From: Caprella mutica
Taxonomy: Eukaryota; Arthropoda; Malacostraca; Amphipoda; Caprellidae
Assembly (NCBI GenBank): GCA_947561585.1
Contig: CANNZV010000509.1
Coordinates: 124,001 to 188,000, forward strand
Length of the DNA stretch: 64,000 nucleotides
Reading direction: 5' to 3'
A program made the position numbers and the translations under genes. The notes under the pieces were generated by a model that was not told the DNA's origin, did not search any database, and saw nothing but the letters and a program-made list of their open reading frames with translations. Of this stretch, positions 24,401-39,400 are shown one piece after another (the first letter of the stretch is position 1; each line of letters starts with the position of its first letter).

Positions 24401-27400
24401 ACAAAAATGGCAGTATCCAATTATTTATAATTAAAAGCTTCGTCAATAAATTATTATTTTGCACAAGTTTCAAATGAGTACAAATGATCAATAAGAGAAA
24501 TTAAAAAAGTTTCATTAGAACTTTCCTTTCATATTTAGGTATTATACACAGACAACTTGGAATTAACTGACAAAAAGAAAAAAAACTTTCAAATACTTTT
24601 AAACAATGGGTATTCAATTCAATTGTACTTTAATAACATTCACAAATGTAATGGACATTTGGTAGGTCTCTTTCAAATTCAAGAAGTTAATGTACAATGC
24701 GTTAAAATTTCAAAGTAGATAGTTAACGGTCAGTTGGAAATAGTTACACATCTATGCTATAAACTTATATTATACTGCAATAGTTACGATAGTTAGTTAG
24801 GCTATTCAGTATACATCGAAAAAGATAGGTAGATACATTACTCATCCAAATAATTAGGTAGGTAGCTACGTTACATAGGGTAATAGGTAGGTAGCAATAT
24901 AACACATCCATGTAGGTAGGTAGCTATATTTCACATCCAAATAAGTAGGTAGCTATGTTCCACCTCTAAATAGGTAGGTATCTATATACATTACACATCC
25001 AAATAAATATGTAGGAAGCTATGTTGCACATCGGAACTGATCAGTAGGTACTTGTGTTACACATCCAAATAAGTATAGTTAGCTATATTACACATTCAAA
25101 TAGGTAGGTAACTATGTTACTCATCCAAATCGGTAGGTAGCTACATTTTAAATCCAAATAGGTAGGTAACTATGTTACACATCCAAATAGGTAGGTAGCT
25201 ACATTTTACATCCAAATAGGTGGGTAGCTAAGTTTCACATCAAAATAGGTAAGTAGGTAGCTACATTTTACATCCAAATAGGTAGGTAGCTATATTATAC
25301 ATTCTAAATGGTACCTAATTAAGTAGCTATGTTACACATCGAAATAGGTAGATAGCTATATTACACACATAAATAGGTAGATAGGTAAGTTAGTAACTAC
25401 ATTACACATAAAATAGGTAGGTAGCTACAATAAACATCCAAATAGGTAGGTAGCTACAATAGACAACCAAATAGGTAGGGAGGTGAGAAAATGAAATAGG
25501 GGTTTCAAACAAGAATGATGAGAGAATCTCCCAATCCAAAAAGACCAACAAATATAAATTCTAGGAAAACTATATCCTCATCCTTACAACTCTCGCGTTC
25601 AGGTTAAACTAATCTAAGAAAAAGTTCAACATCTAAGCTATTAATGGAAAAATAATATCAAAGTTGTTGTAACGATTAAGGAGAAACGATTACTCATAGT
25701 CAGGAATATTAGGATACAATCTAGTGGATAAAACAACATGAGTAAATCCTAATAAACCTACTGGTCAGTTGTCTACCAGACGCGCTTCCAGGAACGTTGA
25801 CAGCTGAAAATAGACGATTGGAGGGATTTAGGGATAGAATTCGATTTAAGATGATGGGTATCGCCATTCACTACAGCCCTTAATCAATTTTTAGAAAATA
25901 TCAAAATAATAATACATTGTCTGAAGACTACGTAAGACAGGTAGTGGAGTTAGCTAAATGTGTATTTCTACTTTTAGTAGTTTTCAAAAAATCAAATGGT
26001 GGTTATATTCGCTTTAATACTGAGGCTGCCTCTTTCCATTCATACGTAATGTAGAACTCTAATTTCAAATTAGTAGAGCCATTTCATAATGTAAACTTAG
26101 TTAGTTTGCATTTCCTGGCAGAGGTAGAAAGATGAGCAGGTTCTGATTCCATAGATAGACGTTGTCAGGTAGCAAACAAAAGAAGAGGATGCAATGTCAA
26201 AACTGCCTCTCTATCAGTCACATACATTAAATGCCCCGACTCAAGTTATTGCGTCCGAAAGGCCTTCCATTGTACTTAGAACACAATGGATGATGTGAAG
26301 AGAGATTTATGAAGTTGCGCCGCAATCATACACAATGACTTTTCATTTTCTCCTCATTGAGCACAGGCAGGTAAGTAGGTAGCGTCCAAAAACTGCCATG
26401 AGACTCTATTTGCTGCTGATATTATTTGAATGCACATCTCATTAGGAACATTGGCAGTCCTTATTTAATGGACTGTGCAGTAAATATCGCTGTGTTCAAT
26501 TGAAAGAATGAAAGAGTGTTTATGCGAGCCAAAATGTAGGCAAACATCCTTCCTTAGAGAAGGATTTCAAAATCTCGAAGCTGAAGAATGAAGAAAATAG
26601 TATGACGCTTTCTTCACGTTAGATTTTTATCATTATTACCAATAATTTATTCCTTTTTAGATTGTTATTTGCATACGTAAATAACTAATCATCTAAAATT
26701 TACAATAACAGGTAATTTATCTTCATTTTATTTAGCTATCATAATGGGCGGGATATCACATTTCACTTTTTCAATAGTTTGCACATATTCTTCCTGCACT
26801 AAAGCATATTCTGATACAAACTTCATTGTTCTATCCTATTTAAAGCTCTATAGGCAATAGCCACGAAAGAATTCTGGAAGAAAGAATCATCTGTAGGCCT
26901 ATACACTGATGCTTTTAGAATTATTTTCTATTTTCCTCTTTCCAGGTGTCCGAGTCTTTTGTTATTAGATTATGAATGGAATCTGGGCCTCCTTACTGGA
27001 TAAATGTAGGCCTCCTTAGGAGAATGTACGCCTTCAGAAAAGTGGTAACAAGGTAATTCGTTCAGGAGAAGAGCACGTGTATTGTGTCTTTCTATGCACC
27101 AATTCCTTTACATTATTTTAGGAAAAGTATTAGCATGATTCATTTTTATAAGTAAGTTACGAATTATCGGTCAATTTCACATCTTCGGTCATATAAGAAA
27201 GAACGATACAATAATTATTATATGACTTTTATTGTATAGTTTTTTTCTTATATGACCGAAGATGTGGAAGCAACCGCTAATTCGTAGCCTTACCCTATTT
27301 ATATATACGATGAATTATTTTCCAATTTTTTCTGACAAACTGTCAAAATATATTGTCGTCTAGATTTAAAATGCACAGCACATAGAGACTCTTCACTTTG

Positions 27401-30400
27401 AGTGTTCACAAATAATAACGTAAATCCCTTGCTAATATACAGTAGAACTCGTCTATAGTGGACTCGTCTAAAGTGGACTCGTCTATAGTGGACTCGTCTA
27501 TAGTGGACTCGTCTATAGTGGACTCGTCTATAGTGGACTCGTCTATAGTGGACTCGTCTATAGTGGACTCGTCTATAGTGGACTCGTCTATAGTTAATTT
27601 TAGAGTCTTGAATGAAAGAATTACCACATATAGTGAACAAATTTTCTTCAGTCTGCCATTAAATGGCAATTAGTTTTCTAAAACTGATGCCATTCATGGC
27701 AGACTGATGAAAATTTGTACACTATTCGTGTTAGTTCTCTTACTCAGGACTCTATATTCACTTTACAGTAGTTCTACTGTATAACATTATGACTTACTAA
27801 GCTACTATAGTGTATTGATCTCATTCTCCAGTCCACATTAATCTTCGCTTTGATTGAAATTAAAAGAGCCGTAAAATAAGAAAGAAACAAGATGAAGAGT
27901 CTTGGAGCGATATAGGTCCTTAAGGGCCGTACACACGTAGGATTTTAAGTCTTTCCACCAGACTTTCTGCGAAGCTCCTCCTACTTTTTCCATGACACTT
28001 TTGAATCATATAAAAAAAAACATATAATTATAATTTATTTTAGTTGGTATCCATGACATCTCTAGGTATCATGGATACCAACTGAAATAAATAATAATCA
28101 TATCGCTTTTTCTTGTATTCTCGTGGAAAAAGTGGGAGGAGCTTTGCAAAAAGTCTGATGGAGAGACTTAAAAAACTCTTCGTGTGTACGGCCCTTTAGA
28201 TACGTCATATAGTATCTTTTCCAGGTTTAGAAAAAACTCTTGTGCTGACTGAATCTTACACAACTGAACCATTTTGAGGTATTTCAAATACCTTTAGTAG
28301 ATTTAATGTTTAAGAGGAAGGAAGAGAATGTTTATATTGTGTAGTTACTACCAACTTTATTCAACCAATCTACCACCACAGCAGTAATCGTAGGTAACTC
28401 ATGCACTCTATTTACTTTGTTAGGTCTCAATATACAGTTGAATACAGTAAGTTAGCTACAGTGAACCGTACGTCACAATATAAATGCAAAATAACTTATG
28501 CTGAAGGAGCAAACGACCAAATTAATAATCAATCATCGCTGTTTCCTTTGAAATAAATAAATACAGTTCATGGAACAGGGAAGTTACTTCAAGCCATTAT
28601 TTATTTATTGGCGTTAAGTTTTAGTGACGTCATAATGTAGGTAGATGCAATGCTCTACAAGACTATTCGTAGTTAATGGATAAGGTACGTAATAGGGTAA
28701 GCTACGTATTATCGGATAGTTTCATATTTTCGGTCACATTAAAAACTGTATAATAATTAGGTTTCTTATATGAAAATGCACGTATCATGGATACATTGCA
28801 ATGTCAAATTATTTGACAATTCAATTTGCTATTTCAATTGGTATCCACGATACCAATCATAGATACCAATTAAAATAACGAGTTAAAATGTTAAATTATA
28901 TAGCTAGTTTTTCTTTTGTGATCGAAAATATGAAACTGTTCGATAATTCATAACTTACCCTAGTGATACCTTGACGCAAAACATTCGTAATTTGAAGCAA
29001 AGTAAATTCTCTAATCCAATAAAGAGTGTTATTGTTGCATCGAGTAATGAATTGAAAAAGCGGTATCATAGATACGCGGTGGTGAGTGTTGCCAAACATC
29101 AACACATTATTTATTATTGCCATAAACAATTGGAACTCTTACCGACTGTGGACACCTTCCCTGTAGGACAATAATGGGACACTAACGTTATCAAACTGAA
29201 AAAAAGAGCCTTTTCTGATTATACAGGGTGACCCACAAAAAGTGTATCTAACTTTGAATTAATATAAATATCGTACACGTACAATCTTAAGCAATGACGG
29301 TGGTAGAATGGATACATGAAAAAATCTAATTTTTAAATTTACTTCAACTCATTTTTTAACTACTTATAAATACCATATTTATTTTAATTCTAAGTTGGGT
29401 ACACTTTTTTGTGTGTCACCCTGTATATCTTACACTCTTTTATTTCTGAGCCTTTGCTCAAATGATAAAAAGAATATTGCACTGATTTTTGAGGCAAAAA
29501 AATAGCATATTTATTTTACCATTAACGAAAAATAGTTCTTGATGTATATGAAATATAGGTTTTCGTTTTTAAAACTAAACAACAAAAAATAAATAAAATT
29601 TAAAAAAGACTTGATTTTCGTTTTTCTGTTGCTAATAAATATCTATAAAGTGAATATGTGATTATTTATTAATATATAATAAATTTTTTTATAAGTCCAG
29701 CTAGGTTCTTGAGAATAAGAGACTATAGTGATCTTTCTACAACTCGAGAATGTTTTTTTCCTATTTCGAAAGTACGTATTTTGTTTAGTGAATAGGGTAA
29801 GTTACGAATTATCGGTCAGTTCCACATCTTCAGTCATATAAGATAAAATGACCTAATAATAATTATTTTTATTGGTATCCATGATACCTGCAGGTCATTG
29901 GTATCCATGATACCTGCAGATTATTGGTATCCATAGTACCTGCATGTATCATGGATACTAATTGAAATTAAAAAAAATACTATATCGTGCATTATTATAT
30001 GACTGAAGATATTAAACTGACCGATAATTCGTAAGTTACCCTATAGATAGCTACATAAGTCAACCCCCCCCCCCTACCAGTAAACCCTCACCTCGTTGGT
30101 CATCCACCTCTATGGGCTGTTTGAGTGCAGTGATGTCCCTGAAAGTACATAGGAACAGCACTACTATGTTCTTCTCGTTCTTTATGGGTGCTATGTGTAG
30201 AAGGAGCCATAGTGGAGTACCTGGGGAAGTAAAGTCACCGTGAGAAAATTAGTAATTTATTAAAGGGTTTAACGTCTGCTTTGGAACCAAAGGCCATATA
30301 GCTGACGTCAAAAGGAAATTAAGTACAAGGGACTGGAAGAAGCAGTCAGTGGCTCCATGAGCAAAGTCACCAACCACCAATCGATGACGATGCTCATGGA

Positions 30401-33400
30401 TGCAGAAAAGCTACTCCATGAATGCAGTCACCTACCAAGGAATGTGACGAAAAGGGACACAAGCACCGGTGGCTGCACTCACGGATGGAAGAATAAAAGC
30501 GTATAAGAAAAAGCAAAGCTTGTTTATATTTACTGTAAAACGTTATGGACATTCTGGTATTAAATAAAGATATTAAACTATCTTCTGGGAGAATATTTTG
30601 AATATGATCGAATATAAATAACTTTTGTCAGGAACATCATTATGTAAGTTTTAGTTTTATTGTAACATTAATTTCATTTGAACTATGCTACTCTATACTC
30701 CCTACTCTCAATAGCTTTGAAGTTTATTTAAAGTTTTAAAAAAGGTATCGATGGAAATTATCAATCTAGGGAAAGGATGTAATTGATATAGAAAATGGAA
30801 TGAAAATGATATATGAGGTACTATGATTTTTATATATGAACTACACGTTTCATTCCAATGAAATATTCATATTCTAGAAGTGTTTCTAATCAATCATGCA
30901 GAAACAATTTACAAATAAAATATAAATTTCATGCAGCTACCATCAACTGTAACAAAGTTTATATTATAACTATAGAAAATTTATATTTTTTTAAGCGATG
31001 ATTTTTTGTATTATGGAAAATTACATTTTTAATTGGTTATAATGTATCTAAGCATGTTGAATGTTGTGGAAAATAATCTTTTGTAAAAATTTAAAAATGA
31101 GTTATTAGTAGTAAAATAAAACAATTTAAACCATTTTAAACACGAGTGCTACTCTCACTCACAAACATGAGTGCTACTCTCACTCACAAACATGAGTGTT
31201 ACTCTCACTCACAAACATGAGTGATACTCTCACTCACAAACATGAGTGTTACTCTCACTCACAAACATGAGTGATACTCTCACTCACAAACATGAGTGAT
31301 ACTCTCACTCACAAACATAAGTGTTACTCTCACTCACAAACATGAGTGATACTCTCACTCACAAACATGAGTGTTACTCTCACTCACAAACATGAGTGAT
31401 ACTCTCACTCACAAACATGAGTGATACTCTCACTCACAAACATAAGTGTTACTCTCACTCACAAACATGAGTGTTACTCTCACTCACAAACATGAGTGCT
31501 ACTCTCACTCACAAACATAAGTGCTACTCTCACTCACAAACATAAGTGTTACTCTCACTCACAAACATGAGTGTTACTCTCACTCACAAACATAAGTGTT
31601 ACTCTCACTCACAAACATGAGTGATACTCTCACTCACAAACATGAGTGATACTCTCACTCACAAACATAAGTGTTACTCTCACTCACAAACATGAGTGAT
31701 ACTCTCACTCACAAACATGAGTGATACTCTCACTCACAAACATGAGTGATACTCTCACTCACAAACATAAGTGTTACTCTCACTCACAAACATGAGTGAT
31801 ACTCTCACTCACAAACATAAGTGTTACTCTCACTCACAAACATGAGTGATACTCTCACTCACAAACATGAGTGTTACTCTCACTCACAAACATGAGTGCT
31901 ACTCTCACTCACAAACATGAGTGCTACTCTCACTCACAAACATGAGTGCTACTCTCACTCACAAACATGAGTGCTACTCTCACTCACAAACATGAGTGCT
32001 ACTCTCACTCACAAACATGAGTGATACTCTCACTCACAAACATGAGTGATACTCTCACTCACAAACATGAGTGATACTCTCACTCACAAACATGAGTGAT
32101 ACTCTCACTCACAAACATGAGTGATACTCTCACTCACAAACATGAGTGATACTCTCACTCATAAACATGAGTGTTACTCTCACTCACAAACATAAGTGTT
32201 ACTCTCACTCACAGACATGAGTGCTACTCTCACAAACACAAAAAAAAGCGGGAACGAGCTTACAATCGTCATACGTTTAACAAGTACCACCGTATTTTCG
32301 TGTGGTTTTCTTTGGCTAATATAGAATCTTGTCACATATCACCACATTTTTCATTTGTTTTCATATACCTAGTAGTTTTTCTACAGGGTGATCATAAGTA
32401 GAGGGTGATGAAAATATATCAAAATAGGTTTGTTTACCCATTATTTCTTAGTTATAATACAGAAACAATCGCATATTATGAAGGTCTAAAATAAATCATT
32501 CGTTACCAAAAATATCCACTAGCTCCCATTTTTTTCACTACATTATTTTTGTACCCATTTTCTGGCTGCTTTCATTTGTCTCTTAATCACATCAGAATTA
32601 GCTTTCAAGACATCCACATCATGCGTTATTCGCTCTTTTAATTGATTCAGATTAACAGGTGAGGAGGAGCATGCATCATTTTACAAACAAATAATCCTAC
32701 ATGAAAACATCGCAAGCAGTTAAATCGGAGCTCCTCGAAGACCATTCAATGGCATGAACCTTGGAAATGACTCGATGTTCAAAAATTTCCCCCAGTCGTT
32801 CTTTGACAGCAAGTATCCTGATCACTATCCTACATCCATTCAGGGAACTCCATAAATATGTCGTAGTTACGGAAATATCCACTGATTCAACATATGGATT
32901 CTTAAAATCACCCTAATTTTTCTAGATAACCTCTACTCTTTCGATAAGCAAGGTTTTGAAATACGCTCGAGCAAGGGCTTCTTCACCACCCTCTACTTAT
33001 GACCACCCTGTAGAAAAACTACTAGGAATATTAAAATGAATGAAAAATGTGTGACAAAATTCTATATTAGCCAAAGAAAACCACACGAAAATACTGTGGT
33101 TCTTGTGAAGCTTATAACAATTTCAATTTCGTACCCGCTTTTTTTGATTCATACTGTATATAATCTATAACATACAGTACTACAATGTAAAGTATACTTT
33201 AACTGAATAAAAATATAATATCTCATCAAAAAATTTCAATCATTTTATACTCTGTTTATTATAAGTATTAAAGGAATAATTTTTTTCTGAGTTGAAGATA
33301 ATGCAAAATAAATAAATCTCTGTATACAGAGTAGAATGATATAAATAAATCATAGGCATGTACTGTGTGTAGGTACAATGGAATGATAGAAACAAGAGCA

Positions 33401-36400
33401 AGGATTCTGTCAAAGAATAGCAATTCCTCTCTCACCATTTCTGATTCTGTGCAGCATTGCAATTAGAAGTACATCGCACTGACTTGGTAGATTGCATTAA
33501 CTCTACCAACTTATTTGCAACAGACAGGGTATGTTCTCAGTTATCGCATGCTTCTCCATTTTCGATCATGTAAGAATTTTTTATTTACCATTAATTTTAA
33601 TTGGTATTTACGATACCTTCGGGTATATCAATAATTTATTATTTTACTTTTATTTAATTTGGTATCCAAGATACTTGCAGATGTCTCAATTTTATTTTAC
33701 ATTTATTCAATTTGGTATCCATGATACCTACGGGTATATCAATGATTATTATTTTACTTATATATAATTTGGTATCCATGATAACTGCAGGTATACCAAT
33801 AATGATTATTTTACTTAATTTGGTATCCATGATACCTACGGGTATACAAATAATTTTTATTTTACTTAATTTGGTATCCATGATAGCAAAAGGTATCATG
33901 GATACCAATTAGCGGAGTTTCATCTTTTAACTTTTATTTTAATAATAATTGGTAGACAGTGGTAGATTTTCCACTGGTAGATCAACGCATTTTGAATTAA
34001 GGATGGAAATAAAATGCATCTACCAATTATTCTAATTTATGGCTTTAAACAATAACTAGTTCTTCTAAAATCTAAACCTTAATTCAGTTGAAGCCATTCA
34101 GCTGTGAGAGTTTTTAAAGTGATGTCTACATGTGTACGTTAATTTGGCGTACACAACAAACATGACTTTCATGTTACCAAAGAGAGAGTGTCGGGTGGAA
34201 TTACGTTCAACAGGTGGAGGGAGACTGCAAAGCATTCCCAGAACCTCATCTCAATATCCTCACCAGCGATCAAAAAAACACTGAACAAATACGCGATTTG
34301 CGAGGGGTAGGGATCGGACATGCGCACAGACACACACAAACATACACACACACACACCTCTTTGGGATCACCTAAAGAAGACCTGTTGCCTTAGCCGGTC
34401 CCACTTCACGTCCCCACCTAACTGAATACCCCCCTCTTTAAGCCCCCGCCCCCTTTCTGTCTGCTCTGTGCTGTTGTTATGCATAGGAATAAATTTAGTT
34501 GAGTAAATGCGCTCTGGTGTATTTGCTCTGCGACTGTTTTGGATGGCCTCTCTTTTGCCTGAGATGTAGACTCCAGTTTCATTACACCGAACTCTAAGGG
34601 AATATTATTCTTAACCGGCTTGTCTACACAATTACCACTCAAAATACGGTTAGAAATGGGTCTGAAGATCTTGTGAAAGGTATGTATAGTTCATATATAC
34701 TCACCCAATGGAATATAAACATAATAAAGACAATGATCGCTACTTTATTAGATTAGAAACAGAGGGGGAATATTCCCTTAGATGTTGATAAGGACATTTA
34801 TTGAAATGAGTAGTAGAGTAAGTTATGAATTACCGGTCAGTTCCAGATCTTCGGTCACATCACAAAAAAACGATATAATAATAATAATTTATTTATTTTC
34901 TATGGTATTCATGATACCTACAGGTAACTCCACTCCATGATACCTGCAGGTATCTTGGATACCAATTAAAATAAAATTATATTATTATATTGTACATATG
35001 TACCCATCTTTAATGATATTTAAATGTGTAGATAACTTCAAAGTGACGGTATTTTATGACGGGACATCAAGGAATAATTCAATTTAGTACAGTATATACA
35101 TGAGCATAAACCAACGGTTTATCACTGCTAGCGTTGTTCGCCTCCACCAAGTATTTCAAAAGAACTCAGACTATACCATAGGAAAAAAGTAACATTTTAT
35201 GTAGGCTTATTAATGTAAATTATATTAGAGTATATTTTTAGCTGTGGAATGGTTACGGCTTTGAAAATTAGAAGCTCTTAGTGTTTCCATATATAAACAA
35301 ACATAAATTTATAATTTAATCGCATCAATGTTGGGGCATTTTTGAAATTTATTTTAAAAATTTCGAGCCAGCGTACAGAAATATCTGTAGATTTTCTTTT
35401 GTCAATTTACAAAATTGGATAAATAATTAGGTAAGTGACTTGGTTAATGGTAAAGTAAGTGCTTTGGTCGCACTAAGTGACTTGGTCACACTAAGTGGCT
35501 TGGTCACACTAAGTGGCTTGGTCACACTAAGTGACTTAGTCACACTAAGTGGCTTGGTCACACTAAGTGGCTTGGTCACACTAAGTGGCTTGGTCACACT
35601 AAGTGGCTTGGTCACACTAAGTGGCTTGGTCGCACTAAGTGGCTTGGTCACACTAAGTGGATTGGTCGCACTAAGTGACTTAGTCACACTAAGTGGCTTG
35701 GTCACACTAAGTGGCTTGGTCACACTAAGTGGCTTGGTCACACTAAGTGGCTTGGTCACACTAAGTGGCTTGGTCACACTAAGTGGATTGGTCGCACTAA
35801 GTGGCTTGGTCACACTAAGTGGCTTGGTCGCACTAAGTGACTTAGTCACACTAAGTGGCTTGGTCACACTAAGTGGCTTGGTCACACTAAGTGGCTTGGT
35901 CACACTAAGTGGCTTGGTCGCACTAAGTGGCTTGGTCACACTAAGTGGATTGGTCGCACTAAGTGACTTAGTCACACTAAGTGGCTTGGTCACACTAAGT
36001 GGATTGGTCGCACTAAGTGGCTTGGTCACACTAAGTGGCTTGGTCGCACTAAGTGACTTAGTCACACTAAGTGGCTTGGTCACACTAAGTGGCTTGGTCA
36101 CACTAAGTGGCTTGGTCACACTAAGTGGCTTGGTCACACTAAGTGGCTTGGTCACACTAAGTGGATTGGTCGCACTAACTGGCTTGGTCACACTAAGTGG
36201 ATTGGTCGCACTAAGTGGCTTGGTCACACTAAGTGGATTGGTCGCACTAAGTGGCTTGGTCACACTAAGTGGCTTGGTTGCAACATATAATTTTTTTTTT
36301 AATTTTGTATTTTTCTCCTGTCCTGATAGCTCAATTTTTAATTATTGTCTGAATTCCAAAGAGTTATATATATGTACATAATTATTTAATAGTATTACAA

Positions 36401-39400
36401 GAATTAGAGACCATTACATAACAGTGATGAGCCTATAAATGTAACTATTGTTCCCCAAAACAATTATTCAACAATTCCCAAAGCTCAACACTGAACGAAA
36501 TAAAATTCCACACAAACAGGAATACCCAAAATACAACCTACGAAAACTCGATTCCAGGGTCCGGAAACAACAAGAACAAGTGGAGGTGGGAATTCTTTAT
36601 CTCTAAAACAGAGCTGAAATATTCATCTGGTAGCAAATATTCATCTGGTAGCAAATATTCATCTGGTAGCAAATATTCATCTGGTAGCAAATATTCAACT
36701 AGTAACAATTATTCATTTGGTAGCAAATATTCATCTGGTAGCAAATATTCATTTGGTAGCAAATATTCAACTAGTAGCAATTATTCATTTGGTAGCAAAT
36801 ATTCATCTGGTAGCAAATATTCATTTGGTAGCAAATATTCAACTAGTAGCAAATATTCATCTGGTAGCAAATATTCATCTGGTAGCAAATATTCATCTGG
36901 TAGCAAATATTCATTTGGTAGCAAATATTCAACTGCTAGCAAATATTCACCTGGTAGCAAATATTCATCTGGTAGCGAATATTCATTTGGTAGCAAATAT
37001 TCAACTAGCAGCAAATATTCAACTAGTAGCAAATATTCAACTAGTAGCAAATATTCATTTGGTAGCAAATATTCATCTGGTAGCAAATATTCATCTGGTA
37101 GCAAATATTCATCTGGTAGCAAATATTCATCTGGTAGCAAATATTCATCTTGTAGCAAATATTCAACTGCTAGACAATATTCACCTGGTAGCAAATATTC
37201 ATCTGGTAGCAAATATTCATTTGGTAGCAAATATTCAACTAGTAGCAAATATTCAACTAGTAGCAAATATTCATTTTGTAGCAAATATTCATTTTGTAGC
37301 AAATATTCATCTGGTAGCAAATATTCAACTGGTAGCGAATATTCACTTGGTAGCGAATATTCAACTAGTAGCAAATATTCAACTAGTAGCAAATATTCAT
37401 CTGGTAGCAAATATTCATCTGGTAGCGAATATTCACCTGGTAGCAAATATTCATTTGGTAGCGAATATTCATCTGGTAGCAAATATTCATCTGGTAGCAA
37501 ATATTCATCCGGTAGCAAATATATATTCATTTGGTAGCAAATATTCAACTGGTAGCAAATATTCATCTGGTAGCAAATATTCATCCAGTAGCAAATATTC
37601 ATTTGGTAGCAAATATTCATTTGGTAGCAAATATTCATCTGGTAGCAAATATTCAACTAGTAGCAAATATTCATCTGGTAGCAAATATTCATTTGGTAGC
37701 AAATATTCAACTAGTAGCAAATATTCATCTGGTAGCAAATATTCATCTGGTAGCAAATATTCATCCGGTAGCAAATATTCATTTGGTAGCAAATATTCAT
37801 TTGGTAGCAAATATTCATCTGGTAGCAAATATTCAACTAGTAGCAAATATTCATCTGGTAGCAAATATTCATTTGGTAGCAAATATTCATCTGGTAGCAA
37901 ATATTCAACTAGTAGCAAATATTCATCTGGTAGCAAATATTCATTTGGTAGCAAATATTCATTTGGTAGCAAATATTCATCTGGTAGCAAATATTCAACT
38001 AGTAGCAAATATTCATCTGGTAGCAAATATTCATCTGGTAGCAAATATTCATCAGGTAGCAAATATTCATCCGGTAGCAAATATTCATTTGGTAGCAAAT
38101 ATTCAACTGGTAGCAAATATTCATTTGGCAGCAAATATTCATCAGGTAGCAAATATTCAACTCGTATCAAATATTCATCTGGTAGCAAATATTCATCTGG
38201 TAGCAAATATTCATCCGGTAGCAAATATTCATTTGGTAGCAAATATTCATCCGGTAGCAAATATTCATTTGGTAGCAAATATTCAACTGGTAGCAAATAT
38301 TCATTTGGCAGCAAATATTCATCAGGTAGCAAATATTCATTTGGTAGCAAATATTCAACTAGTAGCAAATATTCATTTGGCAGCAAATATTCATCAGGTA
38401 GCAAATATTCATTTGGTAGCAAATATTCAACTAGTAGCAAATATTTAAATACAAGTACGAGTTAAAATTCTACTGAAAAATAATTCAGAAATCTTTTATA
38501 CATTCTAGGTGAACGAAATGTATGTCAGATTGACATTCGAATATTTTTTGAGAAATATTAACATTTGTTCTGTCTAGAACAACCTTATCTCATGATTAAT
38601 CAAACAACCAACTAAAACAACTCACTATTTTGTACATTTAGTGATATCGTTAATATAATGATTGGGTATTCAATAGTTTTTTTTTCCTCTTTAGAGTTTA
38701 GAAGTTTAGTTTTATAGAATTAGAGAGTAAATGAAATATATGAAGCAATCTACGTAGACTTTATCTTGTATTGCCCTCAAATTGTCAGTATCATTAGAAA
38801 AATAATACATTATATAAGGGAAATGGAATAAAATGATTGCTTAAATAAATACAAATGATTAAAAATTATGAATGGAATAAACTTTAACTTTTGGTGTATA
38901 ACACCTATTGAAATCAATATCTTTCTTATGTTTAAGATATATAAAAAACCTGAAGAATCAATTACCAATTTTGAATAAGTACCCTACCTAGCAGTATATC
39001 AATATATAGCAGTATATCAATATATAGCATTATATCAATATATAGCAGTTTATCAATATATAGCATTATATCAATATATAGCATTATATCAATATATAGC
39101 AGTATAGTGATATATAGCAGTATAGTGATATATTGCAGTATATCAATATATAGCTATATAGTGATATATAGCAGTATATCAATATATAGCAGTATATCAA
39201 TATATTGCAGTATATCAATATATAGCAGTATATCAATATATAGCAGTATATCAATATATTGCAGTATATCAATATATAGCAGTATAGTGATATATAGCAG
39301 TATATCAATATATAGCAGTATATCAATATATAGCAGTATATCAATATATTGCAGTATATCAATATATAGCAGTATAGTGATATATAGCAGTATATCAATA

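Larger units (their letters stand above)
23898..30091 (-). other. intron between eag exons 3 and 4
   Basis: 6.2 kb. Holds a loose tandem repeat (24840-25490), two family B MITEs near its right half, one family C, one family A, a TACAGGGTGA hairpin element and a family B copy beside exon 3. Nothing recognised in 23900-24830 or 25500-27140. Confidence 0.75.

Noticed and set aside
31141..32235. CRISPR-like regular direct repeats
   Set aside because: Units are directly adjacent with no unique spacers, and the region lies in an intron of an animal gene.
34418..34642. Minus-strand frame [18 protein letters not shown]..
   Set aside because: Within an intron, no known family and no splice context. 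Possibly a transposon relic, but I cannot show it.
35427..36381. Open frames of about 280-310 codons on both strands encoding LVTLSG and KPLSVT repeats
   Set aside because: An 18-bp array lacking stops is open on both strands. The peptide repeat is a by-product.
36717..38465. Open frame of 582 codons (VANIHL, then YSSGSK repeats) and its opposite-strand mates
   Set aside because: Same reason: 18-bp array. The frame change in the middle follows an indel in the array and shows no selection on frame.
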